Positions 48,776 to 60,220 of a stretch of DNA of 64,000 nt are shown piece by piece. The number at the start of each line of letters is the position of its first letter. Position 1 is the stretch's first letter. Source of the DNA: Nectonema munidae (taxonomy: Eukaryota > Nematomorpha > Nectonematoida > Nectonematidae). Position numbers and translations under genes: made by a program. The DNA is taken from contig JAUIRK010000536.1 in NCBI GenBank assembly GCA_030549495.1, positions 124,001 to 188,000 on the forward strand, in the 5' to 3' direction. Under the pieces are notes generated by a model. It did no database searches. It saw only the letters and a list, made by a program, of their open reading frames with translations, and was not told the DNA's origin.

Positions 48776-49741
48776 CATCACATACATCACTCACTCACAC
48801 ACAGGCAGACACTTTCAGGGAACGTGGCTCGAGTCTTGGCGGCCATCTTATTTCTGCAAGTCCAGCTTCAAAAAGCGAAACCGTCAATGATATGGAATTT
48901 TTAAACGGTATCATTTGAATTAAATTCTTCATCAAAATGAAAGTAGTTGTGTGTTGTAAGTTGAGCTTACTTACAACCTCTTCTTACATAAAATATTCGG
49001 AGATAAGCTTTAAAAGAAATTAAGTATAATCGATTGAAGAGTTAATTACCGGAAGTCGTTTATTGTAGCTTGGGTTCAACATTTGGATCACTAAATATTT
49101 CACAAGAATAACGCTTAATTACCGACTCGACAATTGAAATCTGTCACTGGTGTCGTCTATTCACCAAATTTCTAAGAGGTAAAAAGTTTGCCGTTATTCA
49201 AAAAATCAAATGTGAAAAACTGCATTTTAAATTAAAAAACACAGAAAAATTTTTTTGATATTTATTTTTTACTCACTAATAAATTAATTTTAAAATGAGA
49301 AAAAAAATCTCAAATTTAAAAAGAATGGACTTAAATCTAAAAAGGAGGAAGTTAAAGTAAAAATGCTAGATATGGTGAAAATGTAAATAAGATGTTTCTA
49401 TTGGTTTGTGCCATAATTTTTATACAGCAAAGGTAGAATCGTCATTGTATAGAACACATCATTGACATCAACTATTAGAGCAGTGGTCGGAAGCGAGTGT
49501 TGGCGAAGCCAAGGGCTCCGAACTTCAATATTTAGAAGTACTAGAATCATTGAGTTGCAAATTTTTTCAAATATCATGCACCAAATGATAATGTTTAATA
49601 AAACAATTCTTTAGTTTAGTTTTTAACCTCCTTTAAGTTTAGAATTAAGCATTTCTGGATATAATTTTTTATTATAGAATTTTAGTATATTTACGAATAT
49701 CTTCTTATTGATAATTATGATGAATGTTCGTTTTATTTTAA
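48776..49741. other. no gene seen
   Basis: AT-rich spacer with no recognisable features. Confidence 0.4.
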
Positions 49742-49840
49742 ACGTGTATTAAACAGCATTAATTGTGAAGAATTTAAACTGGTTAGTCATTAAAGCAGGA
49801 TTGACTGCCATTATATGCAAACTCATTAGAACATTTGGTA
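49742..49840. repeat. dispersed ~95-bp repeat, copy A
   Basis: Shares GTATTAAACAGCATTA, GAAGAATTTAAA and CATTATATG.AAAC with 51003-51095 in the same orientation, at roughly three-quarters identity. Family unknown. Confidence 0.6.
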
Positions 49841-50866
49841 TTTCTGCAATGAAATGTTTGGCCAACATTTTCCACTCAACGCGCTCTAACTAAATGACAT
49901 CACTTCAACGAAACGCTCCAAAGACGACATAATTTCAAGGATTCTTTATTTTTAAAATATATTTTGTTTCACAATAAAACAATTAATAGACTTCGAAAAG
50001 ACCAAGTTACGTTTGGCGTTGTTAATCTTTCAAATATAAATGTTCGATTCCACTCTAACATTATTTATTATACGCTTTACGGGAAAGAAAGAAATTATTT
50101 TAGTGAACTCGGAATAGTGGAAAGAGAATTTAAGCTTTTTTAGGTATCCAAAATTGATAGCTTCTTGAATATAAATAATTTTGCAGAATATAACTATCAC
50201 ATAAATTATGCAAAATAGTTCTTTGTTTCAATCGAAGAAAAATTATTACCGAATACTTGATATTCCTGAGTTGTCATAGCGTCCGCTAAGAATTTCAAAA
50301 TAACGCCTTGAAAGAGCAACCGCCTACTTCGGGAACAACTACTGTTCTAATCCTTCCGTGTGACATATGAAAAGATTCCTTAAAAAATTTCGTTTCTAGT
50401 GCGCGTTTAACTCGTCCAATTATGAAGATCGTCTTCAGTCATTATGACACAGGCGAAAGAAATGCGTAGTAATCTAGAAACTTTGGTATTTGTATGCAAT
50501 TCTTGGGAGAAACATATTGTTCGTAGGCGCATCCGAAAATTTAACAGCTGTTGGATACAGTAAACATTAAGGGAAACGGGAAAATTACGTTTAAATGGTA
50601 AACGATTTAAGTAAATAATTGTTCACTTTACAAAAATAAAAATCGTCCGCATTTAGATATCCTCTGATTATTATTATTATTATTCTGGTCTTTTAAGCAG
50701 TTCAAGATAAAAGAAACAAAAGTTTTACACAAAATGTCTAAAAAATTCAAATTTATCGAGTTAATTGAATGCTGCTTTAAAAATTGCAAATAAAAGTAGT
50801 ATCGGTTAAATTCTTTGAAAAAGTTTTTTTTAATTAAAAACCCTTTTACACTACAAATAAACGAAA
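49841..50866. other. no gene seen
   Basis: AT-rich spacer; a 95-codon minus-strand frame (50628-50915) has low complexity and no support as a gene. Confidence 0.4.
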
Positions 50867-50969
50867 TTAACCGGTTATCGACCACAATCGACTTTACAAA
50901 AATGTGAAAATACAAATTTTCTGCTTTAAACTAGATATCGTCTGATTATTCTGGTCGATAACGTGTTAA
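50867..50969 (-). mobile_element. piggyBac-type MITE (family 2), shortened copy
   Basis: TTAA at both ends (50867-50870 and 50966-50969). Read on the minus strand it begins CACGTTATCGACCAGAATAA, continues AGACGATATCTA and ends in GTCGATAACCGG. It is thus collinear with the element at 87-223 but about 34 bp shorter. Confidence 0.8.
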
Positions 50970-51002
50970 AATGAGAAAAGTACAATGTTTTAAATACGGC
51001 CA

Positions 51003-51095
51003 AACATGTATTAAACAGCATTACTTGGGAAGAATTTAAATTCGTCGGTAATTAAAGAAGGCTTGCTGGTCATTATATGTAAACCCATTAGTTCG
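51003..51095. repeat. dispersed ~95-bp repeat, copy B
   Basis: Second copy of the repeat at 49742-49840. The two copies flank, at a distance, the MITE at 50867. Confidence 0.6.
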
Positions 51096-51526
51096 GAAAA
51101 ACACGAAGAGAGGAATCCGCCGTTTTTTTAGGTTTGACTATATGTGTTCATTATTGATGATGATAGACATATTTTTACGAAAAGTGAATTAATCGAGGTA
51201 GGTAGTTAGATCGTCTTTTAAACACCCAATTTATTCCTGTCTTAAACGAGGACTGCCCATATTCAACGCACTATCATTTTTTTTATTTTTAATAAAATTG
51301 TGAATTTTTTTCACAGATCCTTTAAAATGATGATTCACTTTTTACTAAAAATACTCAAAGGGTTGTTTTCAAAAAATATATTATCATATCCTTGAAGCAA
51401 TGTATTTTTTATAAACGTTTTCATGAGATAAATATCTAATTTTATTTGTATAAAATACGAATTTCAATAGCTTCTCTACTCCGTAACTGTAAAGTTAAAA
51501 ATTAACGGATCGATAGTCGATTCTCT
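51096..51526. other. no gene seen
   Basis: AT-rich spacer. Confidence 0.4.
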
Positions 51527-51534
51527 ATTTGACG

Positions 51535-54500
51535 CAGTGGCGTAACTAGCAGGGGGCTGATGCCCCTTGGCTTACTTCGGACAAATTTTCAATGGCAAAA
51601 CATGTCAACACTGACAAAAAAATTAAAAAAATTTTGTCATTGAATATTTTTGTTAAATATAAGGAACTTAAAATCCTATTTTTTTGATTTACTAGAAATG
51701 AGATTTTTGTAAAAAAACTTTTAAAGTGTTTTTAAATATTTATTACTCTATTTTTTGAGTTAGAAACGTAACATTTATTTTGTTTTTTTAACTTTATTCT
51801 TCAACTTTTGTGACAAAGTCATTTATTTTCAATTCTATTTTTATTTTTCGTTTATCAAATAATTTTGTTTTCTAGAAAAATAAACGTATTACTTGTGAAA
51901 CTGAAACAAAAGAATCTGAAAAAACTTTTACTGTAGAAAGTGTAAAAAAGAAAAATCGTATAACAAGTTATATGAAAAATCATACGTCTTCATCAAAATC
52001 TATTAATTTTTCTCAAAATAACCAAGCATACAAAACTTATAACTATAAAAAACAAACAGACCAACAACTTCAGATAGTGAAAGAGAGCAAGAATCAAAAC
52101 TCTATCGGAAAAATATATTTCAAAACCTTGGACAGAAGATAGCTTATTGGATTTACAGAATGAATATCCAACTGACCCAAAACTATTTGAAAATAGATCA
52201 CTTACAACAAGTTTGATTCGAGCTTTGATGGCTATTGGTCCGTGCCAGCCAGGTTTGAACGATAACTTTGATAATTTTCCATTTGATTCAAACCATAGAA
52301 AATTCAATATTTCTTGGTACCAGAAAAAGTGTGCTGGATTACACAAACTTGTTCGACACTGGTTAGTCTACTCTCCTAGATCAAACAAACTGTATTGTTT
52401 CTATTGTTGGCTGTTTGATGATAAAAAATCCGAGTCATACTCTAAGACTTGGGTAATCCAGAGTACGGAATGGCAAACTATAAAAAAGGAATCGAAAAAA
52501 TTGACATGCATTAGAAAAGTGGTGTGCATATCAATGCACAAAATATCGCTTAGACTCTGATAAAACAGTTATCGACAACCTTATTTATGAAGAAAGGAAG
52601 AGAATAGAACGAAATTGCCAAATACTCAAGCGTTTGCTTGACTTCACGTTGTTTCTTGCAAAGCAAGGTCTTGCTTTTAGAGCTCATCGAGAAAATGCCG
52701 GAATGTTGAGGTCAATGAATGTATTCAAAAAATAATCAAGCAAGTAAAAGAAGCACAATACTATTCAATAATTATTGATTCTACATTAGATATTTCGCAC
52801 CGCAATCAGTGTTCTGTGTCTGTGCGATTTGTATCAAAGAGCGGTCAGGCACAGGAGCATTTTTGTCTTTTTGTGAATTGAAATCTACAAACGGCGAATC
52901 ATATTACAATGCGCTTTCCGGAGTTCTTTTTTAAAATTTCTCATTGAACGCTCAAAATATTAGGGGTCAATCTTACGATGGAACGTCAAACATATTTCTG
53001 GGCTACAAGCTAGAGTTAAAGTATAATGTTCTTCTAAAGCTGTGTACGTCACTGTTGTGCTCATAATTTAAATCTGGTGTTAATTGATGCAAGTAAAGTA
53101 TCATTAGAAGGTAAAATGTTTTTTGGAACGTTAGACCCTCTTTATGTTTTTTTTAACCTCAAGTTTACCAAGATTGAAAATCTTTGAGGAAGAAGAAGAA
53201 AAGTTATCAAGTTGAAAGACTCTAACATTAAAAAAACTAATGAGTAGGCGATGGTTCAGCCACATTCGAGCTGTAGAAGTTACAATCCATAACTTACCGA
53301 CAATAATAAGGACTCTTGAAAGGCTAATTGCTGGGGATGTTAGCAATATTGCAGCAAAATTGTTTGCCGAAGTTAGAGGTTTATTTCAGAATATTAGTAA
53401 ATTTGAGTTTGTTTTGTTGAAGTTTTTTGAAATTTTGCTTGAAAAAATGCATTCTGTTTCGCAATATTTGCAAAAGGAAGCTATTGATTCATACTCTGCA
53501 GACTTGATGATTAAAAAGGTAGTTGAAGAAATTAAAAATATTCGCTCAAACAAAAAATTTTGATGAAAATATATCAGAAGCTAAGAGTCTTGGTGAAGAA
53601 AAACAAAAGAGGAAAAAGAAACGTTTTCATGACGAAAATGCAATTGACGAACTTCACGAGACAAGATTTCAGTATTTCAAGAGAACGGTTTATTTCACTA
53701 TTTAGGAAAAAATTATTATAAATTTTAAAGAGCGTTTTAATGATTTACATATTTTAGTAAAAGATTTTTCATGCTTGATACCATCGCACTTTGACGACGA
53801 TGAGGCATGCAATAGAAAAAAATTGATAATCTTGGCAAGTTCTACAAGGGTGACGTTGAAAGTGAATTTATTTTTGACGAGTACTTATCATTCAAAGATT
53901 TCTATAAAGAAGTGTGTTTACATAAGTCTTTATCAAGTTCTGAAATTGTTCCTTTTATGATTTCCAACGACTTAGATAGAGCTTATCCAAAATATTTATT
54001 ACCATTCCAGTCGGCTCAGCTCAAACCGACGCACTTTTAGTAGGTTGAAGTTGATAAAGCAATATTCTAGTTCCATCCGCAAAAATTGCTTAGATGAATG
54101 ATATAAAAAATGCTAAGATGAATGCTATGCGCAGTACCATGAGTGAAGAGCGTTTGAATCCTCTAGCTGTGCTATTTATAGAAAGAGAACTGCCTGAAAA
54201 AATTGATTTCAGTGTTGTCATTGAAAAGTTTGTCAACGTGAAGCAACGTAAATGTGAACTTTGATACTTCACGATAAAAAAAGATAAACTTTAGGTGAGC
54301 AAAATTTTTTTTGTAAATAAATAATAAATGTTTTTTACGTTTTTGTTTATGTCATCATTCTATCTTTTTTATTATTTAGTTACAAACGTTGAAAATCGAT
54401 ATTTGGGTGTCTTAAAAAATAAAATATATTTTAATGCTTGTAAAGACGTCATTTCTGTTGCATATAATTAAATTGACCTATAAATTTGTTGAGTGTAAAT

Positions 54501-54552
54501 AGAGTCCCCCCCCCCCCCCCTTATCTGGGTTCAAAACCTAGTTACGCAACTG
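51535..54552 (+). mobile_element. hAT DNA transposon, 3.0 kb, full length but decayed
   Basis: The inverted ends CAGTGGCGTAACTAG and CTAGTTACGCAACTG bound 3018 bp. The flanking octamers ATTTGACG (51527-51534) and ATTTAACG (54553-54560) match at seven of eight positions, the 8-bp duplication expected of hAT. A transposase relic fills the centre on the plus strand. A C run of about 15 lies near the right end, 32 bp inside it. Length and both ends show a complete, non-deleted copy that is now inactive. Confidence 0.92.
51880..54264 (+). pseudogene. hAT transposase relic (TTF zinc finger / ZMYM1-like)
   Basis: The order of parts is as in ZMYM1-like hAT transposases. An N-terminal TTF-type zinc-finger region comes first (52147-52500), with RKFNISWYQK and WLVYSPRSNKLYCFYCWLF. 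The start of the RNase-H-like core follows (near 52740-52860: KEAQYYSIIIDSTLDISH). The C-terminal dimerisation region is near 54100-54264, with MRSTMSEERLNPLAVLFIER and VVIEKFVN. Stops and shifts interrupt the frame many times; the longest open piece is 137 codons. It cannot make a transposase. The TTF region is best preserved. Confidence 0.85.
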
Positions 54553-54560
54553 ATTTAACG

Positions 54561-54956
54561 TAAATAACAAAGTGTCTTTAATGCAAGATAAAGGATTAAA
54601 GAAAGAAATGATAAAAAATTCTATTTTATTGGCAGAAAGAAAATGATAAAATTGTGCTTATTTATTTAGCTATATTGGCACATATGACATGAAGAAAATT
54701 GCATTTTTAAATTCATCTACCATGAGAAAAAATTTGTGTAGTTGAATTGATATGAAAAATAAATTAAATAAATAAACATATAATTTAAGTGACATGTTAT
54801 ATTAGGAATTGAAAAGGAGAACTTTCAAATTAATGAAAGGATGAAAGAGAGATGTCAAAGTAAATATTAATGCACCAGGCTAAAAAAGATGAACATGAAG
54901 AAGGGCATTGTTTTGTGTTTAGCTAAGTGATGATGACCGCATGCGAGACACCATTT
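54561..54956. other. no gene seen; candidate poly-A signals for the minus-strand exon
   Basis: Minus-strand AATAAA occurs at 54661-54666 and 54625-54630, about 290-330 nt past the stop of the candidate exon at 54957-55106. Confidence 0.35.
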
Positions 54957-55106
54957 TCACAGCATCAGCAGAGAAGAAAGGCGCTCGTACTTCTGTCGGA
55001 ATTGGGCGTATTCGTTCAGCAAATCCTGGAGCGCGTTCTCGTCTTTTTCCTTCAAATCCTTCTTTTTGGCTTTGGCACGCCGATATTTCTTGTGGTACAA
55101 CTTTAT
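54957..55106 (-). CDS. candidate terminal exon, basic coiled-coil C-terminus
   Basis: The minus strand has an acceptor (TAAACTTTAG) followed in phase 0 by 49 codons and a stop. It reads IKLYHKKYRRAKAKKKDLKE, then KDENALQDLLNEYAQFRQKY and ERLSSLLML. A lysine/arginine block precedes a leucine/acidic heptad-like stretch, much as in basic coiled-coil or zipper-like ends, but the bZIP basic signature is not present. GC content and G/C third positions (CTC, CTG, CGC, TAC) differ sharply from the AT-rich flanks, which supports real coding. Probably the last exon of a host nuclear protein; family not recognised. It may share a gene with 56679-57001. Confidence 0.6.
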   Translation of the reverse strand: MKLYHKKYRRAKAKKKDLKEKDENALQDLLNEYAQFRQKYERLSSLLML

Positions 55107-56678
55107 CTAAAGTTTACAAGTTCAGCAGTTATTAGAAGACACACATGTACAGACTGCGAAAACATTCGCAGTGTTTTATGCGTCTTTTTCCGAAGTCGAC
55201 TTTGGACATATTTACGCATTTTTCAAGGAAAACCATTTATTTACAAGTATAAAGATACATGCCAATGTTTATGTAGAAAAAACACCCTCCACTTCGTTTT
55301 CCATTTATATCATTACTCACAGAAATAAGAAAGCATCTCTGACATCCACCATCTTTTTTGATGGATTTTTGGCCAAAATTCGCGCAATGCGACTTATACT
55401 CCTCATCGACTAAGTATTAGCCGGAAAGTAAGGTATAAATAAATATTTGGGATGCGAAAATTATGCATTTTACAACTTTGACTTCATTTTTAATAAAACT
55501 TGGTATGCATTATAGTTTTAAAATTTTTTACGTAAGAGGCCAATTTTGGCCATTTAGTCTTTATAGCTGAATATTGAGATTTTTCACAAGAACAAAATTA
55601 AGATCAAATTCTTTTCAAAAATCCATAAAAATGTTCATAACAAAAATTAAAAAAAAATAAATGTTATAAGCAATTCACACTTATCAATTTTTTTTTCTAA
55701 AATTACAAAGGGTCAAAAATCACCACTTATTCTTACTATTGTTAAGTTGCTTCATCAAGTTTAAGCAAAATTTGCGAACTTAGTTCATAAACGTGAGTAA
55801 GAAAAATTGGCTTAAAAAATTCAAAAAAGACCTTTATCATCTGACTTTCAAAATCGACAGATAACCTATTTTGAAATCAATTAAAGAGAAGCATGAAAAA
55901 GAAACTTTTCATCCCCCTCCCACCAACCCCCAGACACTTTTTCTGGAAACACTTATAAAAAAATTTTTTTTTTTTTAAAAAAAATTAACTTTTTAAAAAC
56001 CTTTTTTTTTTTTTGGGTTTTTTTTTATTTTGAAAATCTCAATCGTATATCGGTGTTCCGTTTTAAAAACACTATTCTTAACATTATTAAATATACCAAG
56101 AATTAAAACTGCCTTTTATTCACTTTATAAAAAATTTATTTCATGCAAACAAAAGTTGATTTTTTTGCTTTTTAACTCTTCCTGCGCCATAAAGATTATT
56201 AAAAATAAAATACATGATGTGACTCACTTTTTACCGAAATAAAACGAAATCTTCTCAAAACTGTTCGAAATCTCAATTTTTTCAAAGAAATCAAAAATAA
56301 TGCATTGTATTGCAATGTTTTTAACTATTTCAAATGAAAAAATCATTCTGAATAGTTCAAAACATTCAAATACTCTGCCATTATTTTAATTTGTTTGGAA
56401 AATGGTGATTTCGATTTATTTAGGCAAGAAGTCACACCCTGAAATACAAAAATTTATTTATGTGGTATCATTTCCAAATGTTCTAGTATTTCCAACATTA
56501 TCTAATAAAGTTTGTCTAAGAATAAAACGATTGGTATATGCTAGTGTTTCAATCTTACTTCATTAAGTTTAACTAAAAAATGAAACTAATATGTTTATAA
56601 AGGGCACCAAGAATTTATGGTGATGAACGCTTTGATAGTTCCTCCACCGATAAACATCCCTTAAGAATTTTTTGCATT
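55107..56678. other. candidate intron/spacer
   Basis: AT-rich with long A and T runs around 55.95-56.02 kb. It lies between two minus-strand exon candidates and would be an intron if they belong to one gene. No exon was found inside. Confidence 0.35.
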
Positions 56679-57001
56679 TTAAGTGTGGAGGAAATTTAAA
56701 AAAAAAGTCAAGAGTACATTTTTAGAAATGATATCAAGTTTTTGAGATAAGGCATGGAGTATTGCTGTTTTTTTTGCCTTCTGAAATAAATTGTGTCTGA
56801 TCTCGGAAAAAGTGTTTGTATTCGGGGAAGACGGAAGCAGGCGTGTGAGTGATGATGAGGAAGAAGGTTGTGGAGTTGTTGGTGGGGGATTGTTGACTGG
56901 AGTGTGGAACAACAAATCAGACACTTTTTGTGATGTCTTCAAAATCTTGGTCCTTACTTTGTCATTTTCATTCAAGTTTTTGACAGCGTGAAGAGAAACG
57001 T
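56679..57001 (-). CDS. candidate exon with Pro/Ser-rich linker, function unknown
   Basis: Minus strand: acceptor TATTTTTAG followed by an open frame starting VSLHAVKNLNENDKVRTKIL. KTSQKVSDLLFHTPVNNP follows, then a proline/serine stretch (PPPTTPQPSSSSSLTRLLPS), FSEIRHNLFQKAKKTAIL and a stop at 56679-56681. The first two-thirds are GC-richer than the flanks, while the last third is AT-rich and may be intronic. No strong donor was found: AAAT|GTACTC near 56716 is weak. It could be a middle exon of the gene ending at 54957, or a terminal exon of its own. No family recognised. Confidence 0.45.
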
Positions 57002-57691
57002 CTAAAAATATTATTTTTTTAATGAAAGACGAACTGAGGCGAAGATGGTTGAAATGAGAGTAAGAGAATCATATTCATATAACAAAATTGCTTGAAATAA
57101 ATACAGGGATGTGACAAGCGCAGGTATCCACATAAATCCCTCTTGTTATTGATTCTACTTATCTCAATTAGCGAAGTAAGTAAATAAATAATTAATCAAA
57201 TGAGGTAGCATACATCGAATTTAATGTACATAAAATATTGCAAATTTTAAGTTCTATAGTTGTCGACGAAATCCTGCAGATTTTGTTATGAAAAATTTAA
57301 TATCGCTCGTCCTTCAAATATTTTGGTTATCTTTTTGACATGGGGCATTCAAAAAATCAAATAATATATTTGAAATACTTGTTTTCTGGGAAAATGGAGA
57401 ACCGTTTTTAGAAGCTTCCATGTGAAGTAATATGTTTTTGTTTGTTCATACATTTACTTGTTTTGATGTGAGAACTGAGAAGTGAGCAAGATCCAAGTGA
57501 TAAAACATCCGCTATTTGATTTTAACATAACCTTTTTTATCAAAAATATTCTAAACATTTTGTACCATTAGACTACGTTACAGTTGATGTACAGCTGGTA
57601 AATTTTAGAGGAAATTGTTGATTGGGTAATAAAAGTTATTTTGGAGGACAAATATAGTTAAAAAGGTGATTACTGATATTAACTTACCTAT
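57002..57691. other. no gene seen
   Basis: AT-rich. A minus-strand GTAAGT donor-like site lies at 57682-57687. Confidence 0.35.
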
Positions 57692-57832
57692 TCAATGTGG
57701 AATCTTTACTGATCTGGTTTTTACATCACATGCGTTGTGTCCTTGAGCCAAGTCAAATGGTCTCACCCCGTTAGATCTAATCGAACATTTATTTCTGACA
57801 TCTTCATACCCCAACACTTGCAACAGTTGGGT
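57692..57832 (-). pseudogene. open coding-like segment, possibly ankyrin-like
   Basis: The minus strand is open for 46 codons, TQLLQVLGYEDVRNKCSIRS, then NGVRPFDLAQGHNACDVK, with a stop a few bases before a GTAAGT site. The NGVRPFDLAQGHNA part loosely resembles an ankyrin-repeat helix start (G.TPLDLA...). The stop lies before the good donor, so it is either decayed or uses another donor (GTAAAG). Very uncertain. Confidence 0.2.
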
Positions 57833-58421
57833 TTACATGAAAAGGAATTCAAATTTATATTCACATAGTATGCTTCTTTGAGATTGAGTTAATGGGAAAC
57901 AAACATATACCAGAGAGAATGTCATGCACGACCAATACAAAGGTAGCGTAAATCAGATGGGCAGAGCTTACTCATCCTATAGCAGTTCTAATTTCTACGA
58001 ATTACTTGGATATAGAGTGCAACAATACTTCGATAATATCTAGGAAACACTATGCCAGCAAATTAGCAAGCACGAAAAGGTGGATTGAAAGTTTTTTTAG
58101 AGGCTATTATCCCTTAAAGCTTTGTGAGATTTGAGTGCCCTTACAAGCAAGCTCTAATAGTGTTGACACCGCGTTGCAAGTTCGTAGGCTCTTAACCTTT
58201 TATGAGTATAAAGAACAATCCTCAACAATGGAAGGAGCTTGAACTTCGAGAGGTTTCTGTTATTTGCATCTTTATCACTCTATAGACGTAGAGATAGTAG
58301 AAAATGCGGCTCATGTAATACACATTATATAAGTAAAAATCACACAAAATATATTTGTACTCAGTGTCAATAACTAAAAAAAGCATACACGCGAAGTTTA
58401 TATAAATTTATAACAATGTAG
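57833..58421. other. no confident gene
   Basis: A plus-strand segment near 58.29-58.36 kb reads RKCGSCNTHYISKNHTKYIC, with paired cysteines faintly like the C-terminal zinc-binding end of piggyBac transposases. The rest of such a protein is not visible. Confidence 0.25.
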
Positions 58422-59979
58422 TACAGGTTTACCTCATTTTAAGAACTCCAGCTTTGCAAAACATCGGAATTACGATTCGGTCTTTTATTAATAACAAATT
58501 CAACGAAAAAGTATCAAATTTTAAAAATATAAATAAAATATTATTAATTACTGTCGTTATGAAACATTTTGCCGACTCTCTTAGCTTCGGCAAGATTATA
58601 AAAAAACTGTCGATTATATCCACTTTCGTTGGATATTGAACGAAATGAATAAATGAGAACAAACTTTTCATTCTTACTATCTTTATGATTAATTACACAT
58701 ACACTGACTCACTGTTGTAGTAAGACCTTGCGTTCTTTCCAGATACTCGTTTCTCTACGTATCGGTTGACTTATTTTAATTTTTACTCATGGTGTCAAGA
58801 GAAAACATAGTGAAGCTTTACATAATGATAAGGTGAGGAGGAAGGCTATAACTTTGCAAACAAAATAGGACGTGATAGCCATAGAAAAGTGGTTAAACGA
58901 TTTCAAAAAAGTTCGATATATCTGCTTCAACCGTTTTTACAATAATGAAGTAAAATTAAAGAAGCTCAAACTTTGAACTCAACGTGGACAAGAACAAAAG
59001 AAGCAAACCCTTTAATTCTTAGAATAGAAATTCTTTTAACAGCATGGATCAACGACCAGTTACAACGATTGTATGTTCTTGTGAGTCGAGTTGTTATATG
59101 CCCAAAGTATTTTACCTTTATAAGGATATTTGTCAAAGAGAAAATTTGTAAGAACCATTTGTGGTAGGCAATGGCTCATTCCTACGTTACTAGAAAAGTT
59201 CAAATTGGCATAGCATTACGGTTCAGAGAGAACCGAAACATGAAGATTCTGCTAATATGTTGCATCAAGAATTACTAAAACATCATTAAAGAAGGATGTT
59301 TTACAACACCCTAAATATTTAATGTTGATCAAACAGGAATCTTCTGGAAAAATTCAGGTTTGAGGGTAGCTAAGGATCAATTAATACTTCTCTTTTGTGA
59401 AAATGAAGGTGATTGCAAAATAAATCAGATATTCTTTATTTACCGTGAAGAAAACCCACGAGCGCTAAAAGGAATTGATAATAAAAATAGGCACTCCCAC
59501 TATAATAATAAGTAAGCCACTTTATTTGAAAAATGGTTTCCACATAATTTCATCGCAGAAGTGAAAATATATTACGAAAAGAAAGGCATTCCTTTTGATC
59601 CATCTTTTCTATCACATTCCAAATGTCAAAGTGATGTTCTTACCTCCAAACGCTATGTTCCTCTTACAATCCATGGAACAAGGAGTGATTGCAACATTTA
59701 AGACCTATCATCTCTGTTAAACTTTTGAAAAGTTTATTGAAGTCACAGATATGGAATGAGGTGCATCAATTTTAGAAATTCGAAAAGGTTTTAACATTTT
59801 TGATGTAGTGAAAATTATCGAAAAAGCGTGCAAAAAGGTTACACAAAAGAATATAAAAGAAGTCTGAAAAATTTTCCCTCAAATTTTTAGGGGCAGTTTT
59901 GAGGAGCCAGAAAAAATTGTGCAGAGTGAATGTAAAAACATACCCAGGCATCGCTAACAGCGTTCATTTTGATGCCACC

Positions 59980-60220
59980 TGTAGTATAATTTACGCCTAG
60001 AGTTCTCTTAAATGTAAATCCTTGATATACGTTTACGTGCATATTACTTTATACTCCTAAGGCACATTTGTTATATATATATATACACACACTGCTGTTA
60101 TTTCATCACTTTAGCATCATTATAGTACTTTTATAACCTAACTTAAGTTTGCTATTCTATCCTGAATAAATCATCTTATATCGTTACTACAATCAATCTT
60201 CTTATTCTGGTTTTACTACA
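59980..60220 (+). repeat. left LTR, 241 bp
   Basis: TG...CA bounded. A TATATATATATA stretch and an AATAAA at about 60165-60170 could serve as promoter and poly-A signal. Nearly identical to the right copy. Confidence 0.95.

Noticed and set aside
58290-58370. piggyBac transposase C-terminus (RKCGSCN...YICTQC)
   Set aside because: Cysteine spacing is only suggestive and no other piggyBac motif is visible nearby.
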